The notes under the pieces are model-generated. The model made no database searches, was not told the DNA's origin, and was given only the letters and a program-made list of their open reading frames with translations. Source: Phycisphaerae bacterium (GTDB lineage Bacteria; Planctomycetota; Phycisphaerae; Tepidisphaerales; Tepidisphaeraceae). From it: a stretch of 50,154 nt of DNA. How positions within the stretch are numbered: the first letter of the stretch is position 1; every line of letters starts with the position of its first letter. The position numbers and the translations under genes are program-made. The stretch is taken from positions 1 to 50,154 of the forward strand of contig JAICIO010000038.1 of assembly GCA_025924315.1 (NCBI GenBank), given 5' to 3'. Below, one piece after another: positions 24,077 to 33,310 of the stretch.

Positions 24077-24385
24077 CGCCTCCTTGATCCCAGGTGCTGC
24101 ACGCCAGTTGGCCTTCTTCAAAGCTGCGGACGTGGTCCTCTGATGCCCCCTCGAACTCTCACCACATGGGCGGCTGCGACATGCTCCATCACATCAGCCG
24201 CGACGAAACGAGGTCACCCAAACGATTGGAAGCGAGCAACCGAGGTGCCAACGGCTTCTAGGATTTAAAAACCAGCAATTCTGAAAAGCCTGAGCGACAG
24301 GTTGGATCTAGTAAATATATGCTATATCGTAAGTAGCGCAGATTACGTTCGTTAGCAGACTCGCACCCCGACTGTGGGAGGCCCA
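24077..24385. other. 309-base intergenic region upstream of the PEP-CTERM gene
   Basis: No credible gene is present. It contains the sigma-54-type site (24235-24251) and, further upstream, a stretch at about 24300-24340 that is much richer in A and T than the rest of the window. That could hold an activator site or aid promoter opening. Confidence 0.5.
24235..24251 (-). promoter_or_regulatory. Candidate sigma-54 (-24/-12) promoter of the PEP-CTERM gene
   Basis: On the minus strand TTGGCACCTCGGTTGCT matches the sigma-54 consensus TGGCAC-N5-TTGC with GG and GC ten bases apart. The predicted start is about 150 bases upstream of the PEP-CTERM ATG. RpoN-dependent control of PEP-CTERM genes, with the PrsK/PrsR pair, is known in other bacteria, which makes the site more credible. 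Confidence 0.6.
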
Positions 24386-27300
24386 TCAGTCGTTTCGGCT
24401 GAGGCTTTCGCGAAGTGATTGGAGCTCGCTCCGCACGGTTTTTGGCAAAATCGCGGATTGGCTGGTAAGTGAGTCAATCCGGGCAAGCAGGCGAGTTGCT
24501 TCGTCCTTTTTGCCGTTCGCTTGGAGGGTCGACGCTTTGCCGATTAATGCCTCGATGCTGTTTGGATCGAGCTCCAGCGCCTGGTCGAACGTGCTCAGCG
24601 CGCTCTTCACGTCGCCTTGCTTGGCCTGGATCCGGGCCAGCGTGTCGTAGTACGACGGGTTCTTTGGCTCCGTTGCGAGCGCTTTCTTCACCAACGACTC
24701 CGCTTCCTGCAGGTTTTTGTTGTGAACGAGCAGGAAATACGCGAGATCATTTTGCGCGGATGAATGGTTCGGATGCTCCGCGAGGACCTGGCGATAGCCA
24801 GCTTCGGCGGCGGCGCTTTCGCCCATCTGCTCGTTGATCGACGCAAGCATGAACGCCAGGTCGCCGGTCGGATCCGGGCGATCCGACATCTTTTTCAGCA
24901 GCGTCTGGGCCGACTCATAAGCGGACTTGGAGCCGGTCCGCTGGCCGATCGTCGTCCACGCCATGACGAGCGCGGTTTGTTCCTGCATCGCATCGGATGG
25001 CACGAGCGGCTCGACCTTGTTGAGCCATCTCGCGGCGACGTTTTCATCCGGGATCGCGCTGCCGGCGAGTTTGATCCAGACGGTTCGCGCGCCGGCGGAT
25101 TTGGCGAGCAGCGGATCGAGCAGCGCCTGCGCGTCGTCGGTCTTGTTTTGCAGGATGAGCGCACGGGCCGCGACGGAAAGGACGCTGGCGAAATGATTCG
25201 GGCTGGCGACGGCGCCGGCCAGATACGGCTTGACCTGATCGTACGCGTCGGCCGGCTGCTTCAGCGAGATGAGCGCTTCGGCGATGGCGACGTCCGCGGG
25301 CAGCGGATGATCGAGCGAGCGCTGCTTCCAGATGTCGGCAGTGCGTTTCACGTCGATCGCGCTGCCGGCCAGCTGCTGCGCCGAGACCGCGAGATGCGCT
25401 GCCTCGGGATCGGTCGGCATCTGGGCCATCGCGCGCTCGGCGACTTTGGTCGCGTCAGCGGTTTTGCCCGCGGCGAAATATTTCTCAACGAGCAGGGCAT
25501 AAAGCGGAAGGCTGCGCGGGTAATCCTGCGTCGCCTTTTCAAGGCGCGCAATGAGCGCTTCGGTTTTTGCGTCCGGCGCGCGACCGTCGCGGAGGATTTC
25601 GTACAGCGTTCGTTCCGCGCCGCGCTGTGGATCGCGCGAAAGGAAATCGATCAGCGGTTGATAATCCGGCGGTTGCTGCGCGGCTTTCATTCGCGCGGCG
25701 GCTTCGGTGCGAAGGCCGATGATCGAGCTGTTGCCCGGCATTTTATCTGCGGCGGCGTCACCGTCAGCGGCGGCGGATTTGAAGTCGTCCTGCCGCATGT
25801 CGTAGGCGATGAGCGTGCGCCAGGCCTCCGGATCGGCTGGCAGCGTCTGCGTCAGCGCGACGAGACGCTGACGCGCGACCTGCGGGCCCGCGTAGCGCTC
25901 TTCATACGCCGCCAGTGCCAACTCTCGCTGAAGTGTTGTGAACCGCTTGTCCTGCAATTTCGCCAGCGTCGCGTTCGCCTGGTCGAGATGCTGCTGCGAG
26001 GCGTAGAAATCCGCGGCCGCGGTGATCGCATCGAGCGACGGCGCATCGGCGGACATCAGCTTGTTGTACATCGCTTCGGCCTGAGCATTGTCGCCACGAC
26101 GACGCGAAAGCTCCGCGAGCATTAATGTCGCATTGGGATCGTTCGCCAGATCCGCGCCCTTGAGCATGTCCGCGGCCGAAGCCGTGTCGCCTTGGCGAAC
26201 CATCTGCGACGCCAGCTGCCGATGCTGATCCGCGGTGAGCCCGTTCATCTTCGAAAGCTGTTCGATGTACGGCTTGGCTTCGCTCAATCGATTGCGCATC
26301 TGCAGCAATCGCACCAGCTCGAGGATCGGACCGGGCGTGTTCGGATCGGTCGTGACCGCCTGCTTGAGATGCTCGATCGCGCTGTCCGGCTGATTGATGT
26401 TCTCCAGACCTTGCACGAGCAACAGACGCCACTCCATGCGGCTCGGGTACGCACGCACGAGATCGGTGAGGATCGCGACGGCCTCGGCCGAATCACGATC
26501 TTTGTTCGGGCTCGCGAGCAGCCAGCGTGCGCGCTCCTGCCGCCAGAGGTGACCTTCTTCGCCGGTCAGTGCTTTGACGCGCTCGATGGTGCGCGCCGTG
26601 AAATCGCGATCGCTGCGCGAGCTCAGTCCGACATTGAGGATCGCGTTCTGCACCGCGACGTTGTTGGGATATTCGTCGCCGAGCTCGATCCAGGTCGCCT
26701 TGGCCTGCGGATCCTTCGTCGATTCGCGATACTGCGCGATCGCGAGCTTCCACTGAACGGCTTCATCCCCGGTTGTGACAGCCGATTTTTCAAGAAACGC
26801 CAGGCCATCTTCCGGCTTGCCGGACTTGGCCATCGCGGCGGCCTGCATGAGCGCGCTACGGGGAGTGCGCGGTTCGATCATCTTTGCGCGGTCGAGGATT
26901 TCCTGTTCCAGGCCGAGATGTTCGGTCTGCGAGACCGACGCGAGGCGCATCAATGCATCGACCGACGGCTTGTTTTCGGGAAGCAAGACTTTTCGCACCA
27001 GCGCGATCGCCTGATTCTTCTGCCCGCTGCGCGCGAGCAGCGTAATGTAGATCGGAAGTGTTTCCACCTCGCCCGGCCGGCGGTTCTGACTCGCCGTCAC
27101 CAGTTCCATCAATTTTTGCGTGTCGGCGGCGTTGGGTGACTCTTCGAGGAACTTGAACCACGCCATCGCGAGCGCGACGTCGGCGGGGAGAAAGTTCGGG
27201 CTGCGCTTGAACGCGACGGCCGCGACGTCGAGCGCGTCTTTGGTCCGATCGGTCGCCAGCAGCGAGCGCGACCACAGCACGCGCGGCGTGGCCCAGCTCG

Positions 27301-28555
27301 GCGCCAGATCTGCGGCCGCACGCCACTCCTGGATCGCCAGCTCGGTTTCACCGAGCGCCGAATACGCGTCGCCCACCCACGCGCGAATGACTGCGTTGTC
27401 GCGATCGCGATTGAGGGCGCTTTGATACTTGCTGATCAGCGTGCGCTTGTCGGTGTCGGGCGGCGAGTCAAAATGCGTCGCCAGGCCGCTTCCCCACGCG
27501 AGCGCGCTGTTGTCGCCCACGCGCTGCTTGAGCGCCGCCACAATCTGGCTCGCTTCTTCGCGCGAATCGGTGGCATAGAGACAGAGCGCGCGGAAGGCGA
27601 GCAGATCGCTGTCGGATGTTTTCAGATCGAGATGATCGAGCCACTGCAGCGCGCCCTTGAAGTTGTTGTTTTGCCAGAGGCGCTGGACGAGGACGCGGCG
27701 AATTTGCGGGTCGGGGCTTTGCTTGGCGGCCTTTTCGAGCAGCGCCTCGGATTCGTCGAATCGGCCGAGCGCTTCGAAGTAACGCGCCAAGGCGCGGACA
27801 AAATCGGCATCGGGCGGCGTGCGCGTCGCAGCCGTGCGAAACCACTTCATCGCGTTGTCGCGATCGGAAGCGTATTCGTACGCGACGCCGAGCAGCAGCT
27901 CGAACCGCGGATCGTTCGGGTGCGCGACCTGCATTTCCTGCTGCCGCTTGAGCACATCGGCGGCCGGGGTCTTGCGCAGCGTGAGCAGTTCGAGCGTGAG
28001 GAGCTGGCCGTCGAGATTCAGCGGCGCGACGTCGTTGAGCGTCTGCGCGACTTTCATGGCGGCGTCGTAGTCTCCGCCGCGCATGAGGGCGCGGGCCTTG
28101 GCCGTCAGCGCTTTCTGATCTTTCGGGTCCTGCGCCAGGATCTCATCAGCGAGGCGCGTCGCTTCGATGCGGCGATCGGCCTGGGCGTAGAGATCGAGCA
28201 GCTCGTGATTGGCCTCGGGGTTGTTGGGCTTCAGCGCGCGATACTGGTCGAGCAGCATGATCGCTTCGCTGATGTGGCGCCCGCTGATTTGTTCGACGTG
28301 AGCGCGTGAAATTGCATACGCGTAAAGGGCATCGGCGTCGTCCTTGTGCTTCGCAACGTAAACGCCGAGCTTGTTGAGGGCGGTGGCGTAATCGCCTTCT
28401 TTGAAGGCCTTCATGCCCTCAGCGCCCGCGGTGGTGATCGCCTGCTCTTTGACCCGATTGTTGTGGTTGACGATGACGGCGCCGCCGGCAACCAGCGCAA
28501 CGCAGACCAGAAAAATAATGAGGAGCCTGCGGATGGTCTTCGGCCGAATGTTCAT
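24386..28555 (-). CDS. Very large TPR-repeat protein of the exosortase locus
   Basis: A 1389-residue protein. Residues 9-29 are a membrane anchor (RRLLIIFLVCVALVAGGAVI). The rest is helical TPR-like repeats, for example ALNKLGVYVAKHKDDADALYAYAI near residue 60, AIEHLKQAVTTDPNTPGPILELVRL near 730 and ALSTFDQALELDPNSIEALIGKA near the end. It resembles the PEP-CTERM system TPR protein (PrsT-like), which is usually near 900 residues, but is much longer. It probably scaffolds polysaccharide assembly in the envelope. The ATG overlaps the stop of the sugar transferase gene, so the two are coupled. Confidence 0.88.
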   Translation of the reverse strand: MNIRPKTIRRLLIIFLVCVALVAGGAVIVNHNNRVKEQAITTAGAEGMKAFKEGDYATALNKLGVYVAKHKDDADALYAYAISRAHVEQISGRHISEAIMLLDQYRALKPNNPEANHELLDLYAQADRRIEATRLADEILAQDPKDQKALTAKARALMRGGDYDAAMKVAQTLNDVAPLNLDGQLLTLELLTLRKTPAADVLKRQQEMQVAHPNDPRFELLLGVAYEYASDRDNAMKWFRTAATRTPPDADFVRALARYFEALGRFDESEALLEKAAKQSPDPQIRRVLVQRLWQNNNFKGALQWLDHLDLKTSDSDLLAFRALCLYATDSREEASQIVAALKQRVGDNSALAWGSGLATHFDSPPDTDKRTLISKYQSALNRDRDNAVIRAWVGDAYSALGETELAIQEWRAAADLAPSWATPRVLWSRSLLATDRTKDALDVAAVAFKRSPNFLPADVALAMAWFKFLEESPNAADTQKLMELVTASQNRRPGEVETLPIYITLLARSGQKNQAIALVRKVLLPENKPSVDALMRLASVSQTEHLGLEQEILDRAKMIEPRTPRSALMQAAAMAKSGKPEDGLAFLEKSAVTTGDEAVQWKLAIAQYRESTKDPQAKATWIELGDEYPNNVAVQNAILNVGLSSRSDRDFTARTIERVKALTGEEGHLWRQERARWLLASPNKDRDSAEAVAILTDLVRAYPSRMEWRLLLVQGLENINQPDSAIEHLKQAVTTDPNTPGPILELVRLLQMRNRLSEAKPYIEQLSKMNGLTADQHRQLASQMVRQGDTASAADMLKGADLANDPNATLMLAELSRRRGDNAQAEAMYNKLMSADAPSLDAITAAADFYASQQHLDQANATLAKLQDKRFTTLQRELALAAYEERYAGPQVARQRLVALTQTLPADPEAWRTLIAYDMRQDDFKSAAADGDAAADKMPGNSSIIGLRTEAAARMKAAQQPPDYQPLIDFLSRDPQRGAERTLYEILRDGRAPDAKTEALIARLEKATQDYPRSLPLYALLVEKYFAAGKTADATKVAERAMAQMPTDPEAAHLAVSAQQLAGSAIDVKRTADIWKQRSLDHPLPADVAIAEALISLKQPADAYDQVKPYLAGAVASPNHFASVLSVAARALILQNKTDDAQALLDPLLAKSAGARTVWIKLAGSAIPDENVAARWLNKVEPLVPSDAMQEQTALVMAWTTIGQRTGSKSAYESAQTLLKKMSDRPDPTGDLAFMLASINEQMGESAAAEAGYRQVLAEHPNHSSAQNDLAYFLLVHNKNLQEAESLVKKALATEPKNPSYYDTLARIQAKQGDVKSALSTFDQALELDPNSIEALIGKASTLQANGKKDEATRLLARIDSLTSQSAILPKTVRSELQSLRESLSRND

Positions 28556-29967
28556 GTGCGCGTACCTTTGTGGATCATCGTGGTGATGGTTCGCCAGATG
28601 ATCTTGATGTCGAGGAGCCAGCTGGCGTTCTCGACATACTCGAGGTCATATCGAATCCATTCCTGAAAGTCGTTGCCCGCGCGGCGCGTGCGGCGCACCT
28701 GCCATAAGCCGGTGATGCCGGGGCGCACGCTGAGGCGCGCTTCGCGCCAGCCGGGGCAAAATTGATTTTCGCGATAGGGGCTGGGCCGTGGGCCGACGAT
28801 CGACATGTGCCCCGCGAGCACATTGAAGAACTGCGGGAATTCGTCGAGGTTGTAGCGGCGGAGGAAACGCCCGACGCGCGTGAGCCGCGGATCGTTTTCC
28901 ATCCAGAACTGCGGGCCGTCCGCCTGGTTGAGCTGACGGAGCTGCTCTTTGATCTTCTCCGCGTCTTTGCGCATGGAGCGGAACTTCCAGCATTTGAATT
29001 CGCGTCCGCCGACGGTTTCGCGCTCGTGGCCGAAGAAGAACGGCCGGCCGTCTTCCAGCCAGATCGCGAGCATGATGAACGGATAGAACGGCAGCGTGCA
29101 GAGGATTGCGACGAGCGCGAAGACCATGTCGAAGAGGCGTTTGGTGGCGCGGCCGACGGGCGTGATTTCGCGCGGCGTCGGATCGTCCGGCGGAGCGGTC
29201 GGCTCGATGCCGAGCCACTCGATCTCTTCCGTCTGCGGGCGCTTCTCCGGATCGTCCCACACGACGGCGGGGCCGATCACGGTGGTGCCGGGATTCAGGC
29301 TGCGCCCGGCGCCGACCCAGACCGGGCCAATCAGTTTCGCTTCCGGATCGATGCGCGCGGCGGGGTCTTTCCACACCTGCGCGAAGGATCGGCGAGCGCG
29401 ATCGATCGTCGCGTCCGGCCGATGCCAGTCGCGGATCAGATCGTGCAGGAATTCGGCAATATCGCGATCGAGTGTGCGGTCGTAGACCTGTCCGTCCACG
29501 GCCGGGCGAATCGTGTAGCGATCGCGCCGCGGGGTGAAACGCCGCAGGCGCTGCCAGGCGTTTTGGGGATCGCGCGAGCTTTGCCAGAGCTGCGCCACTT
29601 CGCGCTCGGGCGTGAGCGCGACGCGCGCGAGGCGTCCGGGCGTTTCGTAGTGCCGCTCGAATTTCACGAAGCGATCGGTGTGATCGGTGATGACCTTTTC
29701 ACGGTAGCCGCGCTCGCGCGTGTCGTGTAGGCGGATGAACAGCACCTGCGGCTCGATCCAGTTGAGCACTTCCATGATCGGCGCGAGCTTGAAGACCGGA
29801 AGCGATCGCGGATCGGTGAGCAGGAACAGTTCGGCGTGTTTGACGATCTGCGAAGGCTCGCCCTGGCGGACAACCTGCACACCGTGCGCGGCCCAGTAGC
29901 GGTTGTGCAGCTGCAGCGGGTCCAACCCCCAAATCGTTCGCGGCGAAGATGGTGCGGCGCTGACCAT
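28552..29967 (-). CDS. Initiating sugar-phosphate transferase with atypical N-terminal domain
   Basis: A 471-residue protein that should load the first sugar phosphate on undecaprenyl phosphate. The C-terminal 200 residues are the bacterial sugar transferase domain: a membrane hairpin (FDMVFALVAILCTLPFYPFIM), KCWKFRSMRKDAEK near 325, the LRRYNLDEFPQFFNVLAGHM block near 368, SIVGPRPSPYREN near 391 and RPGITGLWQVR near 417. The N-terminal 270 residues lack the usual helices and instead resemble a degenerate nucleotidyltransferase followed by a short hexapeptide-like stretch (AKLIGPVWVGAGRSLNPGTT). The start is the ATG at 29967 with no clear ribosome-binding site. It is upstream of, and coupled to, the TPR gene. 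Confidence 0.9.
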   Translation of the reverse strand: MVSAAPSSPRTIWGLDPLQLHNRYWAAHGVQVVRQGEPSQIVKHAELFLLTDPRSLPVFKLAPIMEVLNWIEPQVLFIRLHDTRERGYREKVITDHTDRFVKFERHYETPGRLARVALTPEREVAQLWQSSRDPQNAWQRLRRFTPRRDRYTIRPAVDGQVYDRTLDRDIAEFLHDLIRDWHRPDATIDRARRSFAQVWKDPAARIDPEAKLIGPVWVGAGRSLNPGTTVIGPAVVWDDPEKRPQTEEIEWLGIEPTAPPDDPTPREITPVGRATKRLFDMVFALVAILCTLPFYPFIMLAIWLEDGRPFFFGHERETVGGREFKCWKFRSMRKDAEKIKEQLRQLNQADGPQFWMENDPRLTRVGRFLRRYNLDEFPQFFNVLAGHMSIVGPRPSPYRENQFCPGWREARLSVRPGITGLWQVRRTRRAGNDFQEWIRYDLEYVENASWLLDIKIIWRTITTMIHKGTRT

Positions 29968-30030
29968 AGAGCGATTGTCAGAGATTCAATCTTCCATGCA
30001 AGCGATGGCGAAGAGTTTCGCGCGATCTTG

Positions 30031-30101
30031 GTAGGGTCCGCTTCAGCGGACCGGTTACTTATTTTACGGTCGAATAACCGGTCCGCTGAAGCGGACCCTA
30101 C
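30031..30101. repeat. REPIN-like inverted repeat, family A, copy 6
   Basis: Arms GTAGGGTCCGCTTCAGCGGA... and reverse complement. It lies in the 233-base gap between the chain-length gene and the sugar transferase gene, both on the minus strand. It splits the exopolysaccharide locus into two blocks. Confidence 0.9.
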
Positions 30102-30200
30102 AGGGACGCCTTCGCCGCGCCTGCATTTTCACAACACACGCGGCCGGTGGCTTTCGCAACCGGCCGCGGGAGCAATTCGAATTACAAACTTCGCGTTTGC

Positions 30201-32474
30201 TTAATTCTTGTCCGCGCCGTCGGTGGGCTTCACCGAAGAAGCGACCGCCCGGGCGATTGGCCCGAACTGCCCGCCTTCGCGGTTGTGGCCGTGACCGTTG
30301 CTGGCGCTTCGGCTCGCCGATCGCATTGAGATTCCGCTGATCGACTGCTCGAAGTCCTTCGCCTGCGCCCGGTTGAACACCACGCCCGCGACCGGAGCGC
30401 CGATGCCCTTGAGGTGCTCCAGCGCCTTCTCGACGAGCGGACGCTGTTGCCCGCGCGCCACGGTGAGAATCACACCGTCGGCCGACGCGCACACCGGCGT
30501 CGCTTCAATGCTGCCCAGGATCGGTCCGGTGTCGATCAGCACGACCTCGTAATGTTTCTTCGCTTCATTGACCAGCCGGCGCACGGCGGCGGGGGAGAAG
30601 ATGCCCGCGTGATGCAGCTGCGCGAGTCCCACCGGCAGGATCGACAGATCCGAGATGTCGGTGCTGCGAACGTACGGCAGCAGATCGCGATTGGTCATGG
30701 CTTCGAGGATGCCCTCGGGGCCGTTCATGTTCAGTCGGGCGGTCAGACCCGCGCCGACGAGATCGGCATCGATCAGCAGCGTGCGCGAACCGCTCGCCGC
30801 GAACGACAGGCCGAGCGCGAGCGTGAGCGACGTCTTGCCATCGCCGGAGGCGGCGCTGGTGACGCAGAACGCACGACGGTCGTCCTGGCCGTTGATCTGC
30901 AGCATCGTGCGGATCTGGTGCACGCAGTGCGCGGCGATCGAAGCTTGGGTCGGATCGCTCAAGCGATCCGGAAGGTTCGGCAGAATGCCGAGCAGCGTGA
31001 GGCCGCTCATGCTGTTGCCGCCGCCGGCGTCGTCGCTGTAGCGATAACGGCTGTCGAGCAGGCCGATCAGGAGCATCAGAGCGATCGGGATAAACCCGCC
31101 GCCGGCAAATCCAACCGCGGCGAACTGCTTCCGCTTGTCGATCGTGGGCGCCATCGGCTCATTGCCAAACTGCGGCTTGATGTTGCCGTTGGTCGCGCGC
31201 TGCCATTCGAGGCTCTTGATCTTGCTGTCCAGGGAGTCCATGTCCTCCTTGAGCTTCGCAATTTGGTCGCGGTACTTGTTGATCTCTTGCTGCGTCTGGC
31301 CCATCTCCATGGCGTTCTTATGAACGATGTCGTACTGGCTCTGGAAATACGCTTCGCGCTGCTTGAAGCTTTCCAGCGTCTTCGCGGTCGCGACCATGTC
31401 TCCCTCGCCGCTCAGATTGACAACGACGGCCTTGTACTTCTGACGGGCTGCCTCCGCCGCGAGCTCGAGCGACTTCGTGGTCAGATCGAGTTCCGCCCGC
31501 TGCTGCACCACTTGCTTTGCGCTGGGTCCATAGCCGTAGACCGTCATGAGCTCATTGAGCTTGGCGTTCTCCTGCAATTGGAGCTTCATCAAGTCCGCGA
31601 CTTGCGGGTCGAACTTCGCGAGGTCTTCGAGCGAGATGGTCGGCTGCGTCGTGCTGGCGCCGTTTGCACCGCTGATCGCGGCCTCGACCGCTTGGCGCTG
31701 GTACTTCAGCTTCGCCAGTTCGCCCTCGAGGCGAATCGCTTCCAGTTGCTGGCTGTTATGAATGTTGGTGAGGTCGTCGGTGCCGTATTTCGCCGCGAGT
31801 TCCCGAATATTGTCCGTGCATGCGCGCTGCTGGTTCTGGCAATCCTGATATTGCTTATTGAGGCTGTCGAGGCGGGTTTTCTTGTCCGCGTCGTTCATGT
31901 CCTTCTGCAGATCGATGTAAGCGCTGATTGCGGAATTCACACCCGCCGCCGCGAGCTTTGGATCGGGGCTCTGGAACGAAACCGTCACGAGCGAGCTGTC
32001 TTTGAGATACGTTGCCGAAAGCGAGCTGAGGAACGCCGCGACGGCATCGGGGCCGCCGCCTTTTCCGCCGGCGTCTTTCCATTCCTTACGCTTGATCGCT
32101 TCGGAAGCCACGCGCGGCGTTTGAATCATCGCCGCCTGGCTCTTGATGAACTGCTGGTAGAAGGGGATGGCTTTGTCGGCCATCATCGTGTTGGCGATCG
32201 TCGGCTCGATGTAGAGCACGCCGTCCGCTTCATACACCGGGACCTGGCTCGTGAAGCCAAAGAACCCGCCCGCAAGCGCGCCAATCAAACCGAGGACGAT
32301 TGCGATCCAGTACCGACCGCGCAGCAGTCGATGCAGCCGGCGCAACGGTTGTTGCTGCGGCTGCGCCGTTTGCATCCCGGGCATTGCCAGCGTCGTCGTT
32401 GCGCCGCCGGCCCACATGTCGTCCGGTGCAACCGGAAGTCCTGCTCGTGTCGAAAGCGTCATATCGCGGCTCAT
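30201..32474 (-). CDS. Wzz/Wzc-like polysaccharide chain-length protein with ATPase domain
   Basis: A 757-residue protein. A Wzz domain lies between two membrane helices (near 56-75 and 445-470) with a long coiled-coil region in between (for example QQRAELDLTTKSLELAAEAARQKY). The C-terminal ATPase has a Walker A (SAASGDGKTSL, about 540-550), Walker A' (LLIDADLVGAG, about 566) and Walker B (VVLIDTGPI, about 645), as in BY-kinases. The expected C-terminal tyrosine cluster is absent: the last 90 residues contain no tyrosine. The ATG at 32474 was chosen because GGAGGG lies just upstream; the longer frame begins at a TTG. It probably controls polymer length and export. Confidence 0.9.
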   Translation of the reverse strand: MSRDMTLSTRAGLPVAPDDMWAGGATTTLAMPGMQTAQPQQQPLRRLHRLLRGRYWIAIVLGLIGALAGGFFGFTSQVPVYEADGVLYIEPTIANTMMADKAIPFYQQFIKSQAAMIQTPRVASEAIKRKEWKDAGGKGGGPDAVAAFLSSLSATYLKDSSLVTVSFQSPDPKLAAAGVNSAISAYIDLQKDMNDADKKTRLDSLNKQYQDCQNQQRACTDNIRELAAKYGTDDLTNIHNSQQLEAIRLEGELAKLKYQRQAVEAAISGANGASTTQPTISLEDLAKFDPQVADLMKLQLQENAKLNELMTVYGYGPSAKQVVQQRAELDLTTKSLELAAEAARQKYKAVVVNLSGEGDMVATAKTLESFKQREAYFQSQYDIVHKNAMEMGQTQQEINKYRDQIAKLKEDMDSLDSKIKSLEWQRATNGNIKPQFGNEPMAPTIDKRKQFAAVGFAGGGFIPIALMLLIGLLDSRYRYSDDAGGGNSMSGLTLLGILPNLPDRLSDPTQASIAAHCVHQIRTMLQINGQDDRRAFCVTSAASGDGKTSLTLALGLSFAASGSRTLLIDADLVGAGLTARLNMNGPEGILEAMTNRDLLPYVRSTDISDLSILPVGLAQLHHAGIFSPAAVRRLVNEAKKHYEVVLIDTGPILGSIEATPVCASADGVILTVARGQQRPLVEKALEHLKGIGAPVAGVVFNRAQAKDFEQSISGISMRSASRSASNGHGHNREGGQFGPIARAVASSVKPTDGADKN

Positions 32475-32492
32475 AAGAGCCCTCCACAATTC

Positions 32493-33251
32493 TTAAGAGC
32501 GCGAAGCAAGTTGCTTCCGCCCCAACGTCCTGCTCACCGGGCTTGTATCTAAGACGGCTTTGATCGCGGGCAGGGCTTTGCTGATGAGCGTCTGGAAGAT
32601 CTCATCGCGGTCTTTGGTCGACAGCCCGTCGCCGTCGATCGAGTTAAAGACCACCTGCACCTGCGCCGCGCCGTAATATCGTTGTTGATAATCTTCGGCA
32701 GAAGCCTTCACGCCCTCCATGTCGCGTTTGATGCCTTTGCCGGGAACCAACAGGAAATTGTACACGGTCTTATAAAGTTTTTGTCCCTCAACCCGCCGTT
32801 CAAACCGGTATTCCATACCGGTGATCTTCATATCATCGACCATCCAGTCGCGTTCTATTGCTGCGACCATTTCATTGCCGTGTGTCCGATAACAATTCGG
32901 CGGGTAGTGGCCGACCATGTCGGCCGACTGCTTACATTGCACGAACAACAGGCTCGCGGTGCGATTCGGCTCCTGCATCCCGCGCGGCGAGGTATCGACA
33001 TACCGCCGCGAGATGATCACCGGTTGCTTGAGCAGCGCCATAGCCGCTTCCGGCACCGGCTCGTCCTTGCCGATCCACGAACCGATTCCATACGGAATCG
33101 ACTCGATCGCCTCTTTGACGACCTGGTGATACGGCTCGAACTGCTCGGCCTTCAGATACGTCCGATTTTCCGCGACGATACCCGCGAGCATCGCCAGCGA
33201 CATGAGCGGTGCGGCAAGGGCAAGACCGATATTGCGGGTTCGACTGTTCAT
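32493..33251 (-). CDS. EpsI family exosortase-associated protein
   Basis: A 252-residue protein. An N-terminal membrane helix (about 7-27) is followed by a soluble domain of the EpsI type: IGSWIGKDEPVPEAAMALL near 54, RRYVDTSPRGMQEPNRTASLL near 80, and DMVGHYPPNCYRTHGNEMV near 108. In Methylobacillus and other bacteria EpsI proteins are encoded with exosortase and needed for exopolysaccharide export. The ATG at 33251 is used; a TTG nine bases upstream is possible. It lies 59 bases downstream of the exosortase gene and 18 bases upstream of the chain-length gene start. Confidence 0.88.
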   Translation of the reverse strand: MNSRTRNIGLALAAPLMSLAMLAGIVAENRTYLKAEQFEPYHQVVKEAIESIPYGIGSWIGKDEPVPEAAMALLKQPVIISRRYVDTSPRGMQEPNRTASLLFVQCKQSADMVGHYPPNCYRTHGNEMVAAIERDWMVDDMKITGMEYRFERRVEGQKLYKTVYNFLLVPGKGIKRDMEGVKASAEDYQQRYYGAAQVQVVFNSIDGDGLSTKDRDEIFQTLISKALPAIKAVLDTSPVSRTLGRKQLASRS

Positions 33252-33310
33252 CTTCGTCAAAAAACGAAAAAACGTCCACGAATGCGAATCGATCCGTGGT
33301 CCGCATTACA

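Noticed and set aside
24764-28309. Several long plus-strand frames across the TPR gene
   Set aside because: They are shadows of high-GC codon bias in the TPR gene on the opposite strand, with no start sites or motifs.
30414-32552. A 712-residue plus-strand frame antisense to the chain-length gene
   Set aside because: The opposite strand carries unmistakable Wzz and Walker motifs; this frame is Arg/His/Leu-rich without any domain.
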